Positions 1 through 10,399 of a stretch of DNA of 64,000 bases are shown here, piece by piece. Source of the stretch: Escallonia rubra (taxonomy: Eukaryota > Streptophyta > Magnoliopsida > Escalloniales > Escalloniaceae). The stretch is taken from the NCBI GenBank assembly GCA_033065855.1, contig JAVXUO010002345.1, positions 1 through 64,000 of the forward strand, written 5' to 3'. The stretch's first letter is position 1; each line of letters begins with the position of its first letter. Below the pieces are notes generated by a model. It had not been told where the DNA came from, did no database searches, and worked only from the letters and a program-made list of their open reading frames with translations. A program made the translations under genes and the position numbers.

Positions 1-480
1 CGGAGGAGAAAAAAGAAGAGAACAAATTTATTGGACGGAGAAATGATACATTTTGGGCAAAAACTCTATGAAATTCAGTTGCGAGATTTCAAAGAAAGAT
101 ATATCATATCAATTGAGACTTGTGGGAGGTGTTTGTACCCACAAAGAATTGCTAGTTCGATGAATGATTTTTTGAACAAGAGAAATTTGCAAAAAAAGAA
201 GAAAAGTAATAGTAACAAGGAAGCCGGGTAGGCGGCTAGAATGCCGCCTGCCCACGTAGTGGAGAGTTGATGGAAGAAACTACCATAAAAAGGATATTTG
301 GCTCTGATACCATATAGAAACTTAAAGTAGGATTTATTTTCTAATTATTGGTTCAATACAAACATCTATACATCGGGTAAGAAGATATTTCAAATTTATC
401 TAATATCTCAACTTAACCATATTATGTCAAAAAATAACTAATCACTTCTTATCTAAAAGTTAAATTGAGACTCCCCGTTG
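1..480. other. Unassigned left edge with Copia-like primer-site remnant
   Basis: I recognise no gene here. A 66-codon open frame at 31-231 (+) resembles no family I know and has a low-complexity lysine/asparagine tail, so I do not call it. At about 299-314 the text TTGGCTCTGATACCA is the reverse complement of the initiator-Met primer-binding motif TGGTATCAGAGCCAA used by Copia elements. The following 100 bp resemble a stretch in an intron of GLR copy A (about 21835-21960). A decayed minus-strand LTR-element end is plausible, but no paired LTR is visible. Confidence 0.3.
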
Positions 481-499
481 TCTTGGTCTCCCTCGTGCA

Positions 500-1153
500 T
501 CACAAGTTGGACGCTAACAAAATAGAATATTCTTCATTCTTACACAAGGGTTTCTGCTTCCTTTCAACTTCGACGGGATAGGAACAAGCCAAATAGTAGT
601 AAAGCCGATGGTGTGCCTTGGGTGGTAGAGTGCCCCTGTCGGGAATTCTTAAATCAATAACAATTTCCAAGCACTCAATCAATAAAGATATTATCGAATC
701 CGGGCAAAAGCTCCAACCACCACCATCACCCAATCAAAACCACCCAAGACTCGCCGTAAACACCACCCAAAATCCGCTACCACAGTAGGACACCACCACT
801 AGCCACAGCCATAACCCAAACAATACCACCCAAGCCCCGCCGCAAACATCCACCAAAATCCGCCACCACAATACAATACCACAAGCCCGCGACGACAACG
901 ACAATCTTGGAGTTCTGCCAAGCCCGCGACGACGACGACCAGATCTTGGAGCTCTGCCAAGCACACGACGACGACTCATCCCCCAAGCTCGCGCGACGAC
1001 TGCCATCATGCCTGCGCCGACTTCCAAGATGCCCAGATCTGTTGTGATGAAAATGAAGAAGAAGGAGACCAAACCTGCTGTGAAGATAGAGAGAGAGAGA
1101 GAAAGGGATATATATATTAAACTGAAGTGACGATTTTGCCCCTATTGTGTTGT
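500..1153. other. Unassigned low-complexity region with GA run
   Basis: No recognisable gene. About 720-1010 is rich in CCACCA and CGACGA repeats, including two near-copies of a 40-bp phrase around CAAGCCCGCGACGACGACGA. These give open frames on the minus strand that are compositionally biased and match no known family. A short (GA)n run lies at about 1086-1104. The right end abuts the 5-bp duplication GTCCC flanking the Tat retroelement, so this is the pre-insertion flank of that element. Confidence 0.4.
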
Positions 1154-1158
1154 CCCTG
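1154..1158. repeat. Target-site duplication GTCCC, left of Tat element
   Basis: GTCCC directly precedes the TGTAGACATT terminus and recurs at 17031-17035 directly after the terminal CA. Five-base duplications are the norm for Ty3/gypsy integrases. Confidence 0.9.
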
Positions 1159-1861
1159 TAGACATTAAAAATAATTTTTCCGAACAATGGTAAATTATTT
1201 TTTAAGACTAGTCAAATATTCAACGCTGCAAAAAATGCGGGCTAGATGCTGACTTGGCGTCAAACAAAAGCAGTGGGTCCAAATCAAGATTAAGTCTAGA
1301 AAATTAGCCCAAGTAAGATTATGCGGTCCGGCCCATGGTCTTCTACCAGAAAGTTCAATTATGTCAGGTTTGACAAAAAGAAATTAAATGGAACTAAATC
1401 CATTTAATTAATCAAGATCATGTAATTAAGGGGGACAAAATCCCTTTAATTAGCAGACAAAGCCCTAAATTATGGGTTTTCTAAATTTAACCACAGCTCT
1501 TTACCTATAAATAGAGGACTTTGGGTAGGGAAGGGCCCCGAGTTTCTGTAAACAAGTAGCGGTTGCCAAGTCAAGTATACGACATTATCGAGAATTCGCT
1601 TCACTTTATGAAGAATAATACGCACTAATCTAGTGCCACTTCAATCAGCATTATTAACGTTAAGATTCATCACTCTTTGTCCTCAACATCAAGGAAATTC
1701 AGTTCATCCGTGGAGATTCTACGGTAAGAACGCCTTCAAAGAAATCAACGTAGCGGTTCAAGAACGCTAGTCCCCTGGTCGTGACAAAGCTAGATTGATC
1801 CCAGGACATATTTATTTTCTCAGTAATTTGAAATGAATTTGCTACTGTAACCCTTAATTTT
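1159..1861 (+). repeat. Outer left LTR copy (lacks its 3 prime end)
   Basis: It starts with the same TGTAGACATT as the right LTR and follows it to about the phrase CCCTTAATTTT. There it runs straight into a second LTR copy. Its second half carries more small differences from the right LTR than the inner copy does. A TATA-like TATAAATAG lies near 1506. Together with the next feature it forms a tandem LTR doublet at the left end of the element. Confidence 0.85.
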
Positions 1862-2628
1862 ACCGAACAATGGTAAATTATTTTTAAAACTAGTCAAATA
1901 TTCAACGCTGCGAAAAATGCGGGCTAGATGCTGACTTGGCGTCAAACAAAAGTAGTGGGTCCAAATCAAGATTAAGTCTAGAAAATTAGCCCAAGTAAGA
2001 TTATGCGGTCCGGCCCATGGTCTTCTACCAGAAAGTTCAATTATGTCAGGTTTGACGAAAAGAAATTAAATGGAACTAAATCCATTTAATTAATCAAGAT
2101 CATGTAATTAAGGGGGACAAAATCCCTTTAATTAACAGACAAAGCCCTAAATTATGGGTTTTCTAAATTTAACCACACCTCTTTACCTATAAATAGAGGA
2201 CTTTGGGTAGGGAAGAAGGACACACCGAGTTTCTGCCAAGCCAGCGGTCTGCCAGAACTCTGTCTCAAGTATACGACATATCGAGAATTACGCTCACTTG
2301 AAGAATAATAAGCACTAATCTAGTGCCGTTCTTCAATCGAGCATTCTCGTTAAAGATAAATCACTTGATCCCTCAATCAAAGATTCATTTCAACGAGATT
2401 TCAACAAGAATCGATTCAAAAGAGAATTCAACGTAGCGGTTCAAGAACAAGCTATTCTAGCCCTTGGATCGTGACCAAAAGCGGAGATTGAATCAGAGGA
2501 CTCATATTTATTTTCTGATTAAATTAGAGAGTGGTGTAACCCTTAGTTTTAAACAATATATATCTTTAAATTGTAGTTTGTGCATTATTTCTTGTCTTGC
2601 AGTTTTAGACACGAAATTTGTGTGTACA
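1862..2628 (+). repeat. Inner left LTR copy
   Basis: It begins at CCGAACAATGG, about 20 bp inside the canonical LTR start, and ends at the canonical terminus TGTGTACA (2628). It closely matches the right LTR, including the TATAAATAGAGGAC segment near 2190. The primer-binding site follows directly, so this copy is the functional neighbour of the internal region. Confidence 0.88.
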
Positions 2629-2634
2629 AATTTT

Positions 2635-2652
2635 TGGCACGCCCGGTGGGAC
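2635..2652 (+). other. Primer-binding site
   Basis: TGGCACGCCCGGTGGGAC starts six bases after the LTR terminus. Position and the leading TGG (pairing with a tRNA CCA end) identify it as the minus-strand primer site. I did not assign the tRNA. Confidence 0.7.
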
Positions 2653-2710
2653 CACTCCGCCTCTCATCTCTTTCTCCGAAGAAGATTTTCAGATCACCTC
2701 CAACACAGCA

Positions 2711-4642
2711 ATGGCACCAAAGAAAGTGCAGCAGATGCAAGCCATAGAGAACACCTCGAAGAGTGCCGCCGCAAGGAGTGGTAGCAGCAGCACTTCAACC
2801 GGCCCCGTGACTCGAAGCAGGGCCAGGGATGAAAATCTTGTCCCCAATCAAGTGGTGGTACCAGTTTCTAAGCCGCCGGTCAAGCCACGCGTACAATTCA
2901 GGGAAGTCGTGGTCTCGTGTTACGAAAAAGACAAGGTGTCAGGATCAAAAGTCCCCCACCTCGAGTTGGAGGAAAATACCCTTCACCAAATGCCTCCACC
3001 ATCATTTCAGTATGCCTCAGATGCGGATTCCAGCACCGGTTCGCAATCGGGATCTTCCCCCGGAAGCCCGAAACACCTCGTGTCGTCACCGCGCTCCGAG
3101 TCGCACACTTTTGCGCCTCCCGTTACCATGCAAGTCATGATGACCGGATCAATGTCAATTGAGGAACAACTTGCTACTATGTCTCGGGCCTTTGAGAAGC
3201 TGACCAAGGCTATAGAAGAGAAAGACTTTCAAATTGCGACTCTCATGAACAAGTTGGAGTTGCAGGCCAACGAGGAGTCTAACCGAGATGAGGTCAATGA
3301 AACCTCAAAGAAGGGTGGCGCTAATGGACGTCACGATGAGTCCACTTTTGACGGGATCGAAAAAGAGGACAGGTCCAACTCTGTCGCCTCCCTCTCGGTG
3401 CAACAGTTACAAGACATGATAACGAGCACAATCAGGGCACAATACGGAGGACCTTCTCGCAACAACCTCATGTATTCGAAACCTTACACAAAGCGAATCG
3501 ACAACATGAGGATGCCAACAGGGTATCAGCCACCAAAGTTCCAGCAGTTCGACGGGAAGGGCAATCCAAAGCAACATGTTGCTCATTTCGTTGAGACTTG
3601 CAACAATGCAGGCACTGAAGGAGACCTCCTTGTCAAACAATTCGTCAGGTCTCTCAAAGGAAATGCGTTCGACTGGTACACTGACATCGAGCCCGAGTCA
3701 ATTGACTGTTGGGAAGCAATGGAACGTGAGTTCCTGAACCGGTTTTACAGCACGCGACGCTCGGTTAGCATGATGGAACTCACAAACACCAGGCAGTGGA
3801 AATACGAGCCGGTGGTGGACTATATTAACAGATGGCGCTCGCTAAGCTTAGACTGCAAAGAAAGGCTGTCGGAGATTTCGGCAGTAGAAATGTGCATGCA
3901 AGGCATGCACTGGGGCTTGTTGTACATTCTTCAAGGTAACAGACCAACAAGCTTTGAAGAATTAGCAACACGGGCCCATGATATGGAAATCAGCATTGCC
4001 AATCATGGTGGCAGCAGTCCTGCATTGCCTGACCCCCGTAAGGAGACAAGGGAAGGAAAAAAGGTTGAACGGTCTTCTAAAATGACCGGGAAAGAGTCCT
4101 TGGCAATTACGACGGCTCCTTTGAAAGTTCCAAAGAAAGACAAGCACAAGGAGGAAAAGGCACCAGAACACCTCCGAGAAAAACCCAGGCAACAACCTTC
4201 ATTGAAGGAGTTGGAAGGAAAGGTCTACCCCTTCCCAGATTCTGACATACCAGGCATACTCGACTTTTTACTCGAAAAGGGAATCATCGAGCTCCCAGAG
4301 TCGAAGCGTCCGGAGGAATCAGGGCGAGTCAACGAGCCAAGGTATTGCAAGTATCACCGCATCCTTGGCCATAAGACTGAAAAATGCTTCATACTCAAGG
4401 AGTTGATCATGAATTTGGCCAAAAAAGGGAAAATCGAATTAGACATTGATGGGGTGGAAGAGTCGAATCATGCCTCAGTCATCTCAAGTGACGTGACTCC
4501 TTCGAAGGGGCCAAATACGTTAAATAATATATTGACAATGGGGGCACGGATGATGACTATCCAGTTTGGAACGTTGGACCCCGTAAAAGTTCAACTCCCT
4601 CAAAAATATCGGAAGCGTCAACTCAAGCTGACCAGTTGGTAG
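2711..4642 (+). CDS. gag: Tat-lineage gag (capsid/nucleocapsid) frame
   Basis: The frame is open from upstream, but ATG 2711 is taken as the start because earlier codons overlap the primer site. About 643 residues. The N-terminal 200 residues are basic, then Ser/Pro-rich, and likely disordered. The retrotransposon gag (capsid) domain starts near PKFQQFDGKGNPKQHV and contains the typical FDWYTDIEPESIDCWEAM and EFLNRFYSTRR segments. Near the C-terminus CKYHRILGHKTEKC is a CCHC-like zinc-binding segment. It would form the intracellular particle that packages element RNA. The pol frame starts seven bases before its stop, in a different frame. Family assignment is from motifs only. Confidence 0.9.
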   Translation: MAPKKVQQMQAIENTSKSAAARSGSSSTSTGPVTRSRARDENLVPNQVVVPVSKPPVKPRVQFREVVVSCYEKDKVSGSKVPHLELEENTLHQMPPPSFQYASDADSSTGSQSGSSPGSPKHLVSSPRSESHTFAPPVTMQVMMTGSMSIEEQLATMSRAFEKLTKAIEEKDFQIATLMNKLELQANEESNRDEVNETSKKGGANGRHDESTFDGIEKEDRSNSVASLSVQQLQDMITSTIRAQYGGPSRNNLMYSKPYTKRIDNMRMPTGYQPPKFQQFDGKGNPKQHVAHFVETCNNAGTEGDLLVKQFVRSLKGNAFDWYTDIEPESIDCWEAMEREFLNRFYSTRRSVSMMELTNTRQWKYEPVVDYINRWRSLSLDCKERLSEISAVEMCMQGMHWGLLYILQGNRPTSFEELATRAHDMEISIANHGGSSPALPDPRKETREGKKVERSSKMTGKESLAITTAPLKVPKKDKHKEEKAPEHLREKPRQQPSLKELEGKVYPFPDSDIPGILDFLLEKGIIELPESKRPEESGRVNEPRYCKYHRILGHKTEKCFILKELIMNLAKKGKIELDIDGVEESNHASVISSDVTPSKGPNTLNNILTMGARMMTIQFGTLDPVKVQLPQKYRKRQLKLTSW

Positions 4643-7600
4643 ATACGGACGATGGTGGGTGGACACTAGTCACGCGGAGGAAACTGAAGAAGCAACTAGC
4701 AACTCCTTTGCAACTATTTCGTCGAGAGAAGAGGCGAACTAAAAAGGGCAAGCAACAATGCCGTAAGGGGAGAAGGCACGCTGTTAAGAAGAGTTGCAAG
4801 GAAGTTGATGAAGGTTTTCGACAGGAGATTCCCAAATCAATAACGCTTGGAGACTTTTTTCCGAGTGGATACTTGAAAGATGATCCGGTCGAAACTGTTT
4901 GCATGGTCTCAGTGCACGAAGACGAACATGACTCGGACGAGGAGACTATTGATGAAAACAACGAGAGCATGCTAACCTTTCTACGAGGCCTACCTCTGCG
5001 GTTCACACTTCAAGAGATGTTTGACCTGCCCCAATCAGCACACGAAGTGCTGAGAAGGGTTTTGGAAGAACCTAAGAAGTACAGCTCTGCCATTCGTGAA
5101 ATTGATGACCTTAAGACTACAACGGCGACGTGTACGTCCTGTTGTGCATCTATAACCTTCACGGACGAGGACCTGCAGTTGGGTCCCAAGCCTCACAATA
5201 GACCTCTCTTCGTGTCAGGTTATATCCGGGAAAGAAAGGTGAATCGGATGCTCGTTGATGGAGGGTCGGCAGTGAACATCATGCCAAAGTTTGTCATGAA
5301 ACAAATTGGAATTACAATGGATGAACTTTCCAAGTCTCGACTGGTGATACAAGGTTTCAACCAAGGCGGGCAAAGGGCGATCGGCATGATTCGTCTCGGG
5401 CTTACTATTGGGGAGCTAAAGTCAGACACTTTGTTCCATGTTATTGATGCCAAAACGTCTTACAACTTGTTGTTAGGCCGACCTTGGGCTCACGAGAATG
5501 GGGTGGTGCCGTCCACTCTTCATCAATGTCTCAAATTCTACAGGGATGGAGAAAAGAAGGTTGATGGCGACTGTAGACCATTTACCGAAGCAGAGTCTTA
5601 TTTTGCAGATGCAAAGTTCTACATGGAGTCCGAGACGTCCCAAGAATGTCTTCCAAGGGAAACCTCTTCTGCAAAGAAAAACGAGCCCCAAAAAGGTAAA
5701 CAAGTTACGGTGACCTCACAACCTGAACCTAAAGAAATCTCGAAAGGATCAGTATCAGGGGAAAAGAAGCCACCATCGGAAGAGGCACGAAATGAGTCAC
5801 CTGTCTTTAGGTACGTCCCAGTATCTCGAAGAGCAGAGGGACAGTCACCCTTTGTTGAACTGGTCGAGCTGAAAGAGGTCAAAGTTGAAAGAGTTCCAAA
5901 GACGGTGGATGTCCACGTCCTAAAAGAAGAGTTAACCATACCTCTTACAACCATTGGGACAGTCAAGCTGCCACTTAAAGGATTTGTTGAACCTTCACGA
6001 GGCATGGCCAAGCATCCACATCCACCCTCTGTGAAGACTTATGAAGGTTTCGATGCTAAAGCCCAAAAGCTGTTTAAAAATTCGGGTTATGACTTTGAAA
6101 ATCCGGCGCCGCTCGGAGAACTTAGCCCAGAACTAACGGGTGAAAAGGTCCATGGACTTAACGAAACCCAAAAGAAATTAAGACAACAAGGGCATCGAGT
6201 CAACCCACCAAGGATGGGTGTTGGTTATAAACCCGATCGACCTATCCGGGTACCTTTGAAAAGCAAACAAAATAGAGTTAGCATAAAGTACATCACTGCT
6301 GAGGAAGTTGATGAGTCAGGTGATGAACAGGCTGCCCTGCCACGGACCTCGGTGTTTGATCGCATTCAAACCTCACCCAGTTTGAACCAAGGCGAGACTA
6401 GCTCGAGCGACCAATCCTCTCGAACTTCTGCCTTTAAGAGGTTAGGGGTTACGACCCTTAATAAGAACAAGATAGATTCTACAAGACGTCCCCGAGCCTC
6501 CATATTCTCAAGATTGGGTGGCCCAACTGGTAAGATCGATGATAAGAACTCTGAAGCGATAGCAGAGATGGAGGCCAGACACAAGGAAGATAAAGAAACT
6601 AGAAGCCTTGTTCCGTCTCGAATGAAGAGAAAGACCAAGATAGATGTCAGCAATGATGGAATTCTTAAAGCTAAAAGAAGGACCATTGTCATTACTGGCC
6701 AAGGTAAAAATCAAGTCGAGAAAAAGAGAGTCAATGATGAGGAGGTTGTTGAAGCTGTGTATCACATCACAGTGGAAGAAGACACAACTCTAGATGCTTC
6801 CGAAGATGATCTGATGGAGGCACCTCCCCAGCTCGAGGACGGGGGGCAACCTACGGTTGACGACCTTAAAGAACTCAACTTAGGAACATCTGAAGATCCT
6901 AGGCCCATCTTCATCAGCGCTCACCTGAACCTCGAGGAAGAGAAAAAATATTTTGAAGTGCTGAAAGAATTCAAAGATGTCTTTGCGTGGACATACAAGG
7001 AAATGCCGGGGCTTGATCCTAAGATCGCGGTTCATCATCTTGCTGTTAAAAGCGGGGTACGCCCTGTCAAGCAAGCTCAACGCACATTCCATCCAAAGGT
7101 TGTCTTAGAGATAGAAGTTGAAATCAACAAGTTGATTGAAGCTGGGTTTATCAGGGAAGTAAAGTACCCCACATGGATCTCAAGTATAGTGCCGGCGCGC
7201 AAGAAAAATGGGCATATACGCGTATGTGTAGACTTTCGCGATTTAAATCGAGCATGTCCAAAAGACGACTTCCCTCTACCCATAATCGAACTCATGGTGG
7301 ATGCGACAACTGGGCATGAGGTTTTATCCTTTATGGATGGATGCGCGGGGTACAACCAAATACGCATGGCACCTGAAGATGAGGAAAAAACTGCATTCCG
7401 CACCCCAAAAGGAATCTACTGCTACAGAGTAATGCCTTTTGGACTGAAGAATGCGGGGGCAACTTATCAGCGTGCCATGCAGAAAATATTCGATGACGTG
7501 CTACACAAAATTGTGGAATGCTATGTTGACGATTTGGTGGTCAAAACAAAGAAGAGAGAAGATCACCTGCAAAATTTACGCATTGTATTCAACCGGTTGA

Positions 7601-10143
7601 GGAAACATCAACTCAAAATGAACCCTCTTAAGTGTGCGTTTGGGGTCTCATCCGGAAAGTTCCTTGGTTTCATCGTCCGTCACCGAGGCATCGAAGTTGA
7701 TCAATCTAAAATCGAGGCAATACAAAAGATGCCTCCGCCAAAAAATTTGCGAGAACTTCGAAGTCTTCAAGGATCACTCTCGTACATCAGGCGATTCATT
7801 TCAAATCTAGCAGGTCGCTGTCAGCCTTTCAATCGTCTCATGAAGAAAGATACGTCTTTCGAATGGGATCAAGCTTGCCAGAATGCATTCGACAGGATCA
7901 AGAAGTACCTTCTTAGCCCTCCAGTTTTGGGAGCCCCAACGCTTGGAAAGCCGTTGATCCTTTACATTGCGGCCCAAGAAGAATCCCTAGGTGCGATGCT
8001 GGCACAAGATGACCAGGATAAAAAGGAGAAGGCATTGTATTACTTGAGTCGTAGGTTGACGGAAACAGAACTCAAGTACAACCCGATCGAGAAAACGTGC
8101 CTAGCATTGGTTTTTGCATCGCAAAAACTGAGGCATTATTTTTTGGCATACACAGTGCATTTAATTTCAAAAGCAGATCCTTTAAGATATGTCATGGCCA
8201 AGACAGTCCTATCAGGGCGTTTAGCGAGATGGTCAATACTCTTTAATGAGTTTGAAATTGTATACGTTCCGAGGACAGCAATCAAAGGGCAAGCCCTTGC
8301 AGACTTCCTCGCAGACCATCCTATCCCGGCAGATTGGGAGATTTCTGAAGACTTCCCTGACGAAGAAGTGTTCTTTGTTGAAACCTTCCAACCTTGGATG
8401 ATGTTCTTCGATGGAGCAGCACGGTCGGATGGGGCAGGCGCCGGAGTAATCTTTGTCTCACCACAGCGACAAGTCTTACCATACGCATTCACGCTTGGCA
8501 AAAAATGCTCAAATAATGTCGCCGAATATCAGGCCCTTATCATTGGTCTCCAAATGGCATTAGAACTGGGAATTTCGAGCCTTGCAGTTAGCGGCGACTC
8601 CAAGCTAGTCATCAACCAGCTTCTTAGGGAGTATGAAGTCAAGAAGGAAGATCTTGTTCCATACTTTTGCTATGCCACTATTTTGATAAATAAATTTGAC
8701 AGTGTGGAACTTGAACATGTCCCAAGGGAGGAAAACCGTATGGCGGATGCCTTGGCTAACCTGGCAACAACTTTGGCACTACGAGGTGAAGATAAAGTTG
8801 ATATCCCGGTTTGTCAACAATGGGTCTTGCCCGAACTGCTTGACTGCCGAATTGAAGAGACTGATGCTATCTCGGTCCGAGTCGTCGAAGCTGAAGATTG
8901 GAGGCAACCCCTCATCGACTATCTCGAACATGGAAGACTGCCTGAAGACATAAGGCATAAGACCGAAATCCGAAGGAGAGCACCAAGGTTCATCTACTAT
9001 AAGGATACTCTGTTTCGTCGCTCCTATGAAGGATTGTTTCTACGTTGCTTAGGAGAAGAGGAAGCTGCTCAAGCCATGGACGAAGCTCATTCGGGTGTAT
9101 GTGGTGCTCATCAATCAGGACCGAAGCTTCACTTTCGAATCAAGAGGATGGGCTACTACTGGCCGGCTATGGTCAAAGACTGCTTGGACTATGCAAAAAG
9201 ATGTCAAGCTTGCCAGTTTCATACAAACTTCATCCATCAACCTCCAGAACCATTGCATCCTACAGTTGCCTCTTGGCCCTTTGATGCGTGGGGACTAGAC
9301 GTAGTTGGCCCTCTTCCAAAGTCATCTGGAAGTCACTTATACATCCTGGCCGCGACAGATTATTTCTCCAAATGGGCAGAAGCAGTTCCGCTTAAAGAAG
9401 TGAAAAAAGAGACGGTGGTGAACTTTATCAAAAGTAACCTCATCTTTCGATATGGGGTGCCTCGTTACATCATCACAGACAATGGAAAGCCTTTCTATAA
9501 TACCTTGATGGATCAACTCTGCACGAAGTTTGGTTTCAAGCAGCATAAGTCCTCGATGTATAACGCTCCAGCTAATGGCCTTGCGGAGGCATTCAACAAG
9601 ACCTTGTGTAACTTGCTCAAAAAGGTCGTGGCCAAGTCTAAAAAGGATTGGCATGAGAAAATTGGAGAAGCCTTATGGGCGTACCGAACAACATATCGTA
9701 CTCCCACTCAAGCAACTCCGTACTCCCTTGTCTATGGTGTCGAAGCTGTCTTGCCGCTTGAACAGCAAATTCCTTCGTTAAGGATCGCAATCCAGGAGGG
9801 TTTGACAAATGAAGACAATGCACGACTCCGCCTTGAAGAATTGGAAGCACTCGATGAAAAAAGACTTGAAGCGCAGCAACGCTTGGAGTGCTATCAAGCC
9901 AGACTCTCAAGGGCCTTCAACAAAAGAGTTAGGCCACGATCTTTTACTGTCGGCGACTTGGTCTTGGCTGTCCGGAGACCCATCATCATCACCCATCGCA
10001 CAGGGAACAAATTCGCCTCAAAATGGGATGGACCTTACGTGGTAAAGGAAGTCTACACCAATGGAGCTTACAAGATAGTTGATCAAGACGGTCTACGAGT
10101 GGGACCCATAAACGGGAAGTTCTTGAAGCAGTACTACCCTTGA
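4636..10143 (+). CDS. pol: Tat-lineage pol polyprotein (protease, RT, two RNase H, integrase)
   Basis: About 1835 residues in one open frame. Domains in order: an aspartic protease with LVDGGSAVNIMP (near residue 206); a long linker; reverse transcriptase with the YVDDLVV catalytic box (near residue 960) and upstream RVCVDFRDLN; a first RNase H (TLGKPLILYIAAQEESLGAM); then a second RNase H beginning MMFFDGAARSDGAGAG. Two RNase H domains are diagnostic of the Tat group. The integrase follows, with the zinc-binding segment ending CQACQFH, the D of WGLDVVGPLP and the D of YIITDNGKPF, and a C-terminal KWDGPYVVKEVY segment. It copies element RNA to DNA and inserts it into host chromatin. It abuts gag and ends just before an antisense gene region. 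Confidence 0.95.
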   Translation: MVDTDDGGWTLVTRRKLKKQLATPLQLFRREKRRTKKGKQQCRKGRRHAVKKSCKEVDEGFRQEIPKSITLGDFFPSGYLKDDPVETVCMVSVHEDEHDSDEETIDENNESMLTFLRGLPLRFTLQEMFDLPQSAHEVLRRVLEEPKKYSSAIREIDDLKTTTATCTSCCASITFTDEDLQLGPKPHNRPLFVSGYIRERKVNRMLVDGGSAVNIMPKFVMKQIGITMDELSKSRLVIQGFNQGGQRAIGMIRLGLTIGELKSDTLFHVIDAKTSYNLLLGRPWAHENGVVPSTLHQCLKFYRDGEKKVDGDCRPFTEAESYFADAKFYMESETSQECLPRETSSAKKNEPQKGKQVTVTSQPEPKEISKGSVSGEKKPPSEEARNESPVFRYVPVSRRAEGQSPFVELVELKEVKVERVPKTVDVHVLKEELTIPLTTIGTVKLPLKGFVEPSRGMAKHPHPPSVKTYEGFDAKAQKLFKNSGYDFENPAPLGELSPELTGEKVHGLNETQKKLRQQGHRVNPPRMGVGYKPDRPIRVPLKSKQNRVSIKYITAEEVDESGDEQAALPRTSVFDRIQTSPSLNQGETSSSDQSSRTSAFKRLGVTTLNKNKIDSTRRPRASIFSRLGGPTGKIDDKNSEAIAEMEARHKEDKETRSLVPSRMKRKTKIDVSNDGILKAKRRTIVITGQGKNQVEKKRVNDEEVVEAVYHITVEEDTTLDASEDDLMEAPPQLEDGGQPTVDDLKELNLGTSEDPRPIFISAHLNLEEEKKYFEVLKEFKDVFAWTYKEMPGLDPKIAVHHLAVKSGVRPVKQAQRTFHPKVVLEIEVEINKLIEAGFIREVKYPTWISSIVPARKKNGHIRVCVDFRDLNRACPKDDFPLPIIELMVDATTGHEVLSFMDGCAGYNQIRMAPEDEEKTAFRTPKGIYCYRVMPFGLKNAGATYQRAMQKIFDDVLHKIVECYVDDLVVKTKKREDHLQNLRIVFNRLRKHQLKMNPLKCAFGVSSGKFLGFIVRHRGIEVDQSKIEAIQKMPPPKNLRELRSLQGSLSYIRRFISNLAGRCQPFNRLMKKDTSFEWDQACQNAFDRIKKYLLSPPVLGAPTLGKPLILYIAAQEESLGAMLAQDDQDKKEKALYYLSRRLTETELKYNPIEKTCLALVFASQKLRHYFLAYTVHLISKADPLRYVMAKTVLSGRLARWSILFNEFEIVYVPRTAIKGQALADFLADHPIPADWEISEDFPDEEVFFVETFQPWMMFFDGAARSDGAGAGVIFVSPQRQVLPYAFTLGKKCSNNVAEYQALIIGLQMALELGISSLAVSGDSKLVINQLLREYEVKKEDLVPYFCYATILINKFDSVELEHVPREENRMADALANLATTLALRGEDKVDIPVCQQWVLPELLDCRIEETDAISVRVVEAEDWRQPLIDYLEHGRLPEDIRHKTEIRRRAPRFIYYKDTLFRRSYEGLFLRCLGEEEAAQAMDEAHSGVCGAHQSGPKLHFRIKRMGYYWPAMVKDCLDYAKRCQACQFHTNFIHQPPEPLHPTVASWPFDAWGLDVVGPLPKSSGSHLYILAATDYFSKWAEAVPLKEVKKETVVNFIKSNLIFRYGVPRYIITDNGKPFYNTLMDQLCTKFGFKQHKSSMYNAPANGLAEAFNKTLCNLLKKVVAKSKKDWHEKIGEALWAYRTTYRTPTQATPYSLVYGVEAVLPLEQQIPSLRIAIQEGLTNEDNARLRLEELEALDEKRLEAQQRLECYQARLSRAFNKRVRPRSFTVGDLVLAVRRPIIITHRTGNKFASKWDGPYVVKEVYTNGAYKIVDQDGLRVGPINGKFLKQYYP

Positions 10144-10399
10144 AGCCGCCAATGCTCCTGGCCCGCACGAGCTAAAACTGTGAACGGCCCAAATAAAAAA
10201 AAATCATTTCTATTGTACTTGAACTACGTTATGACTTGATCCCTTCTTGGGTACGTAGGCCACTCGAAAATTTTTTGAGCCTAGTCAAACGAACATAAAG
10301 AAAATTTACAAATAAGGAAAACCATTGTTGCTAGATATTCGTCTTCCTTACATTCAATATGCTTGATCTCAACATGTTGAAAAAAAAAACTATAGATCA

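Noticed and set aside
734-1187. Two overlapping minus-strand open frames of 112 and 136 codons
   Set aside because: They arise from CCACCA/CGACGA low-complexity DNA, overlap each other in different frames, and show no family signature.
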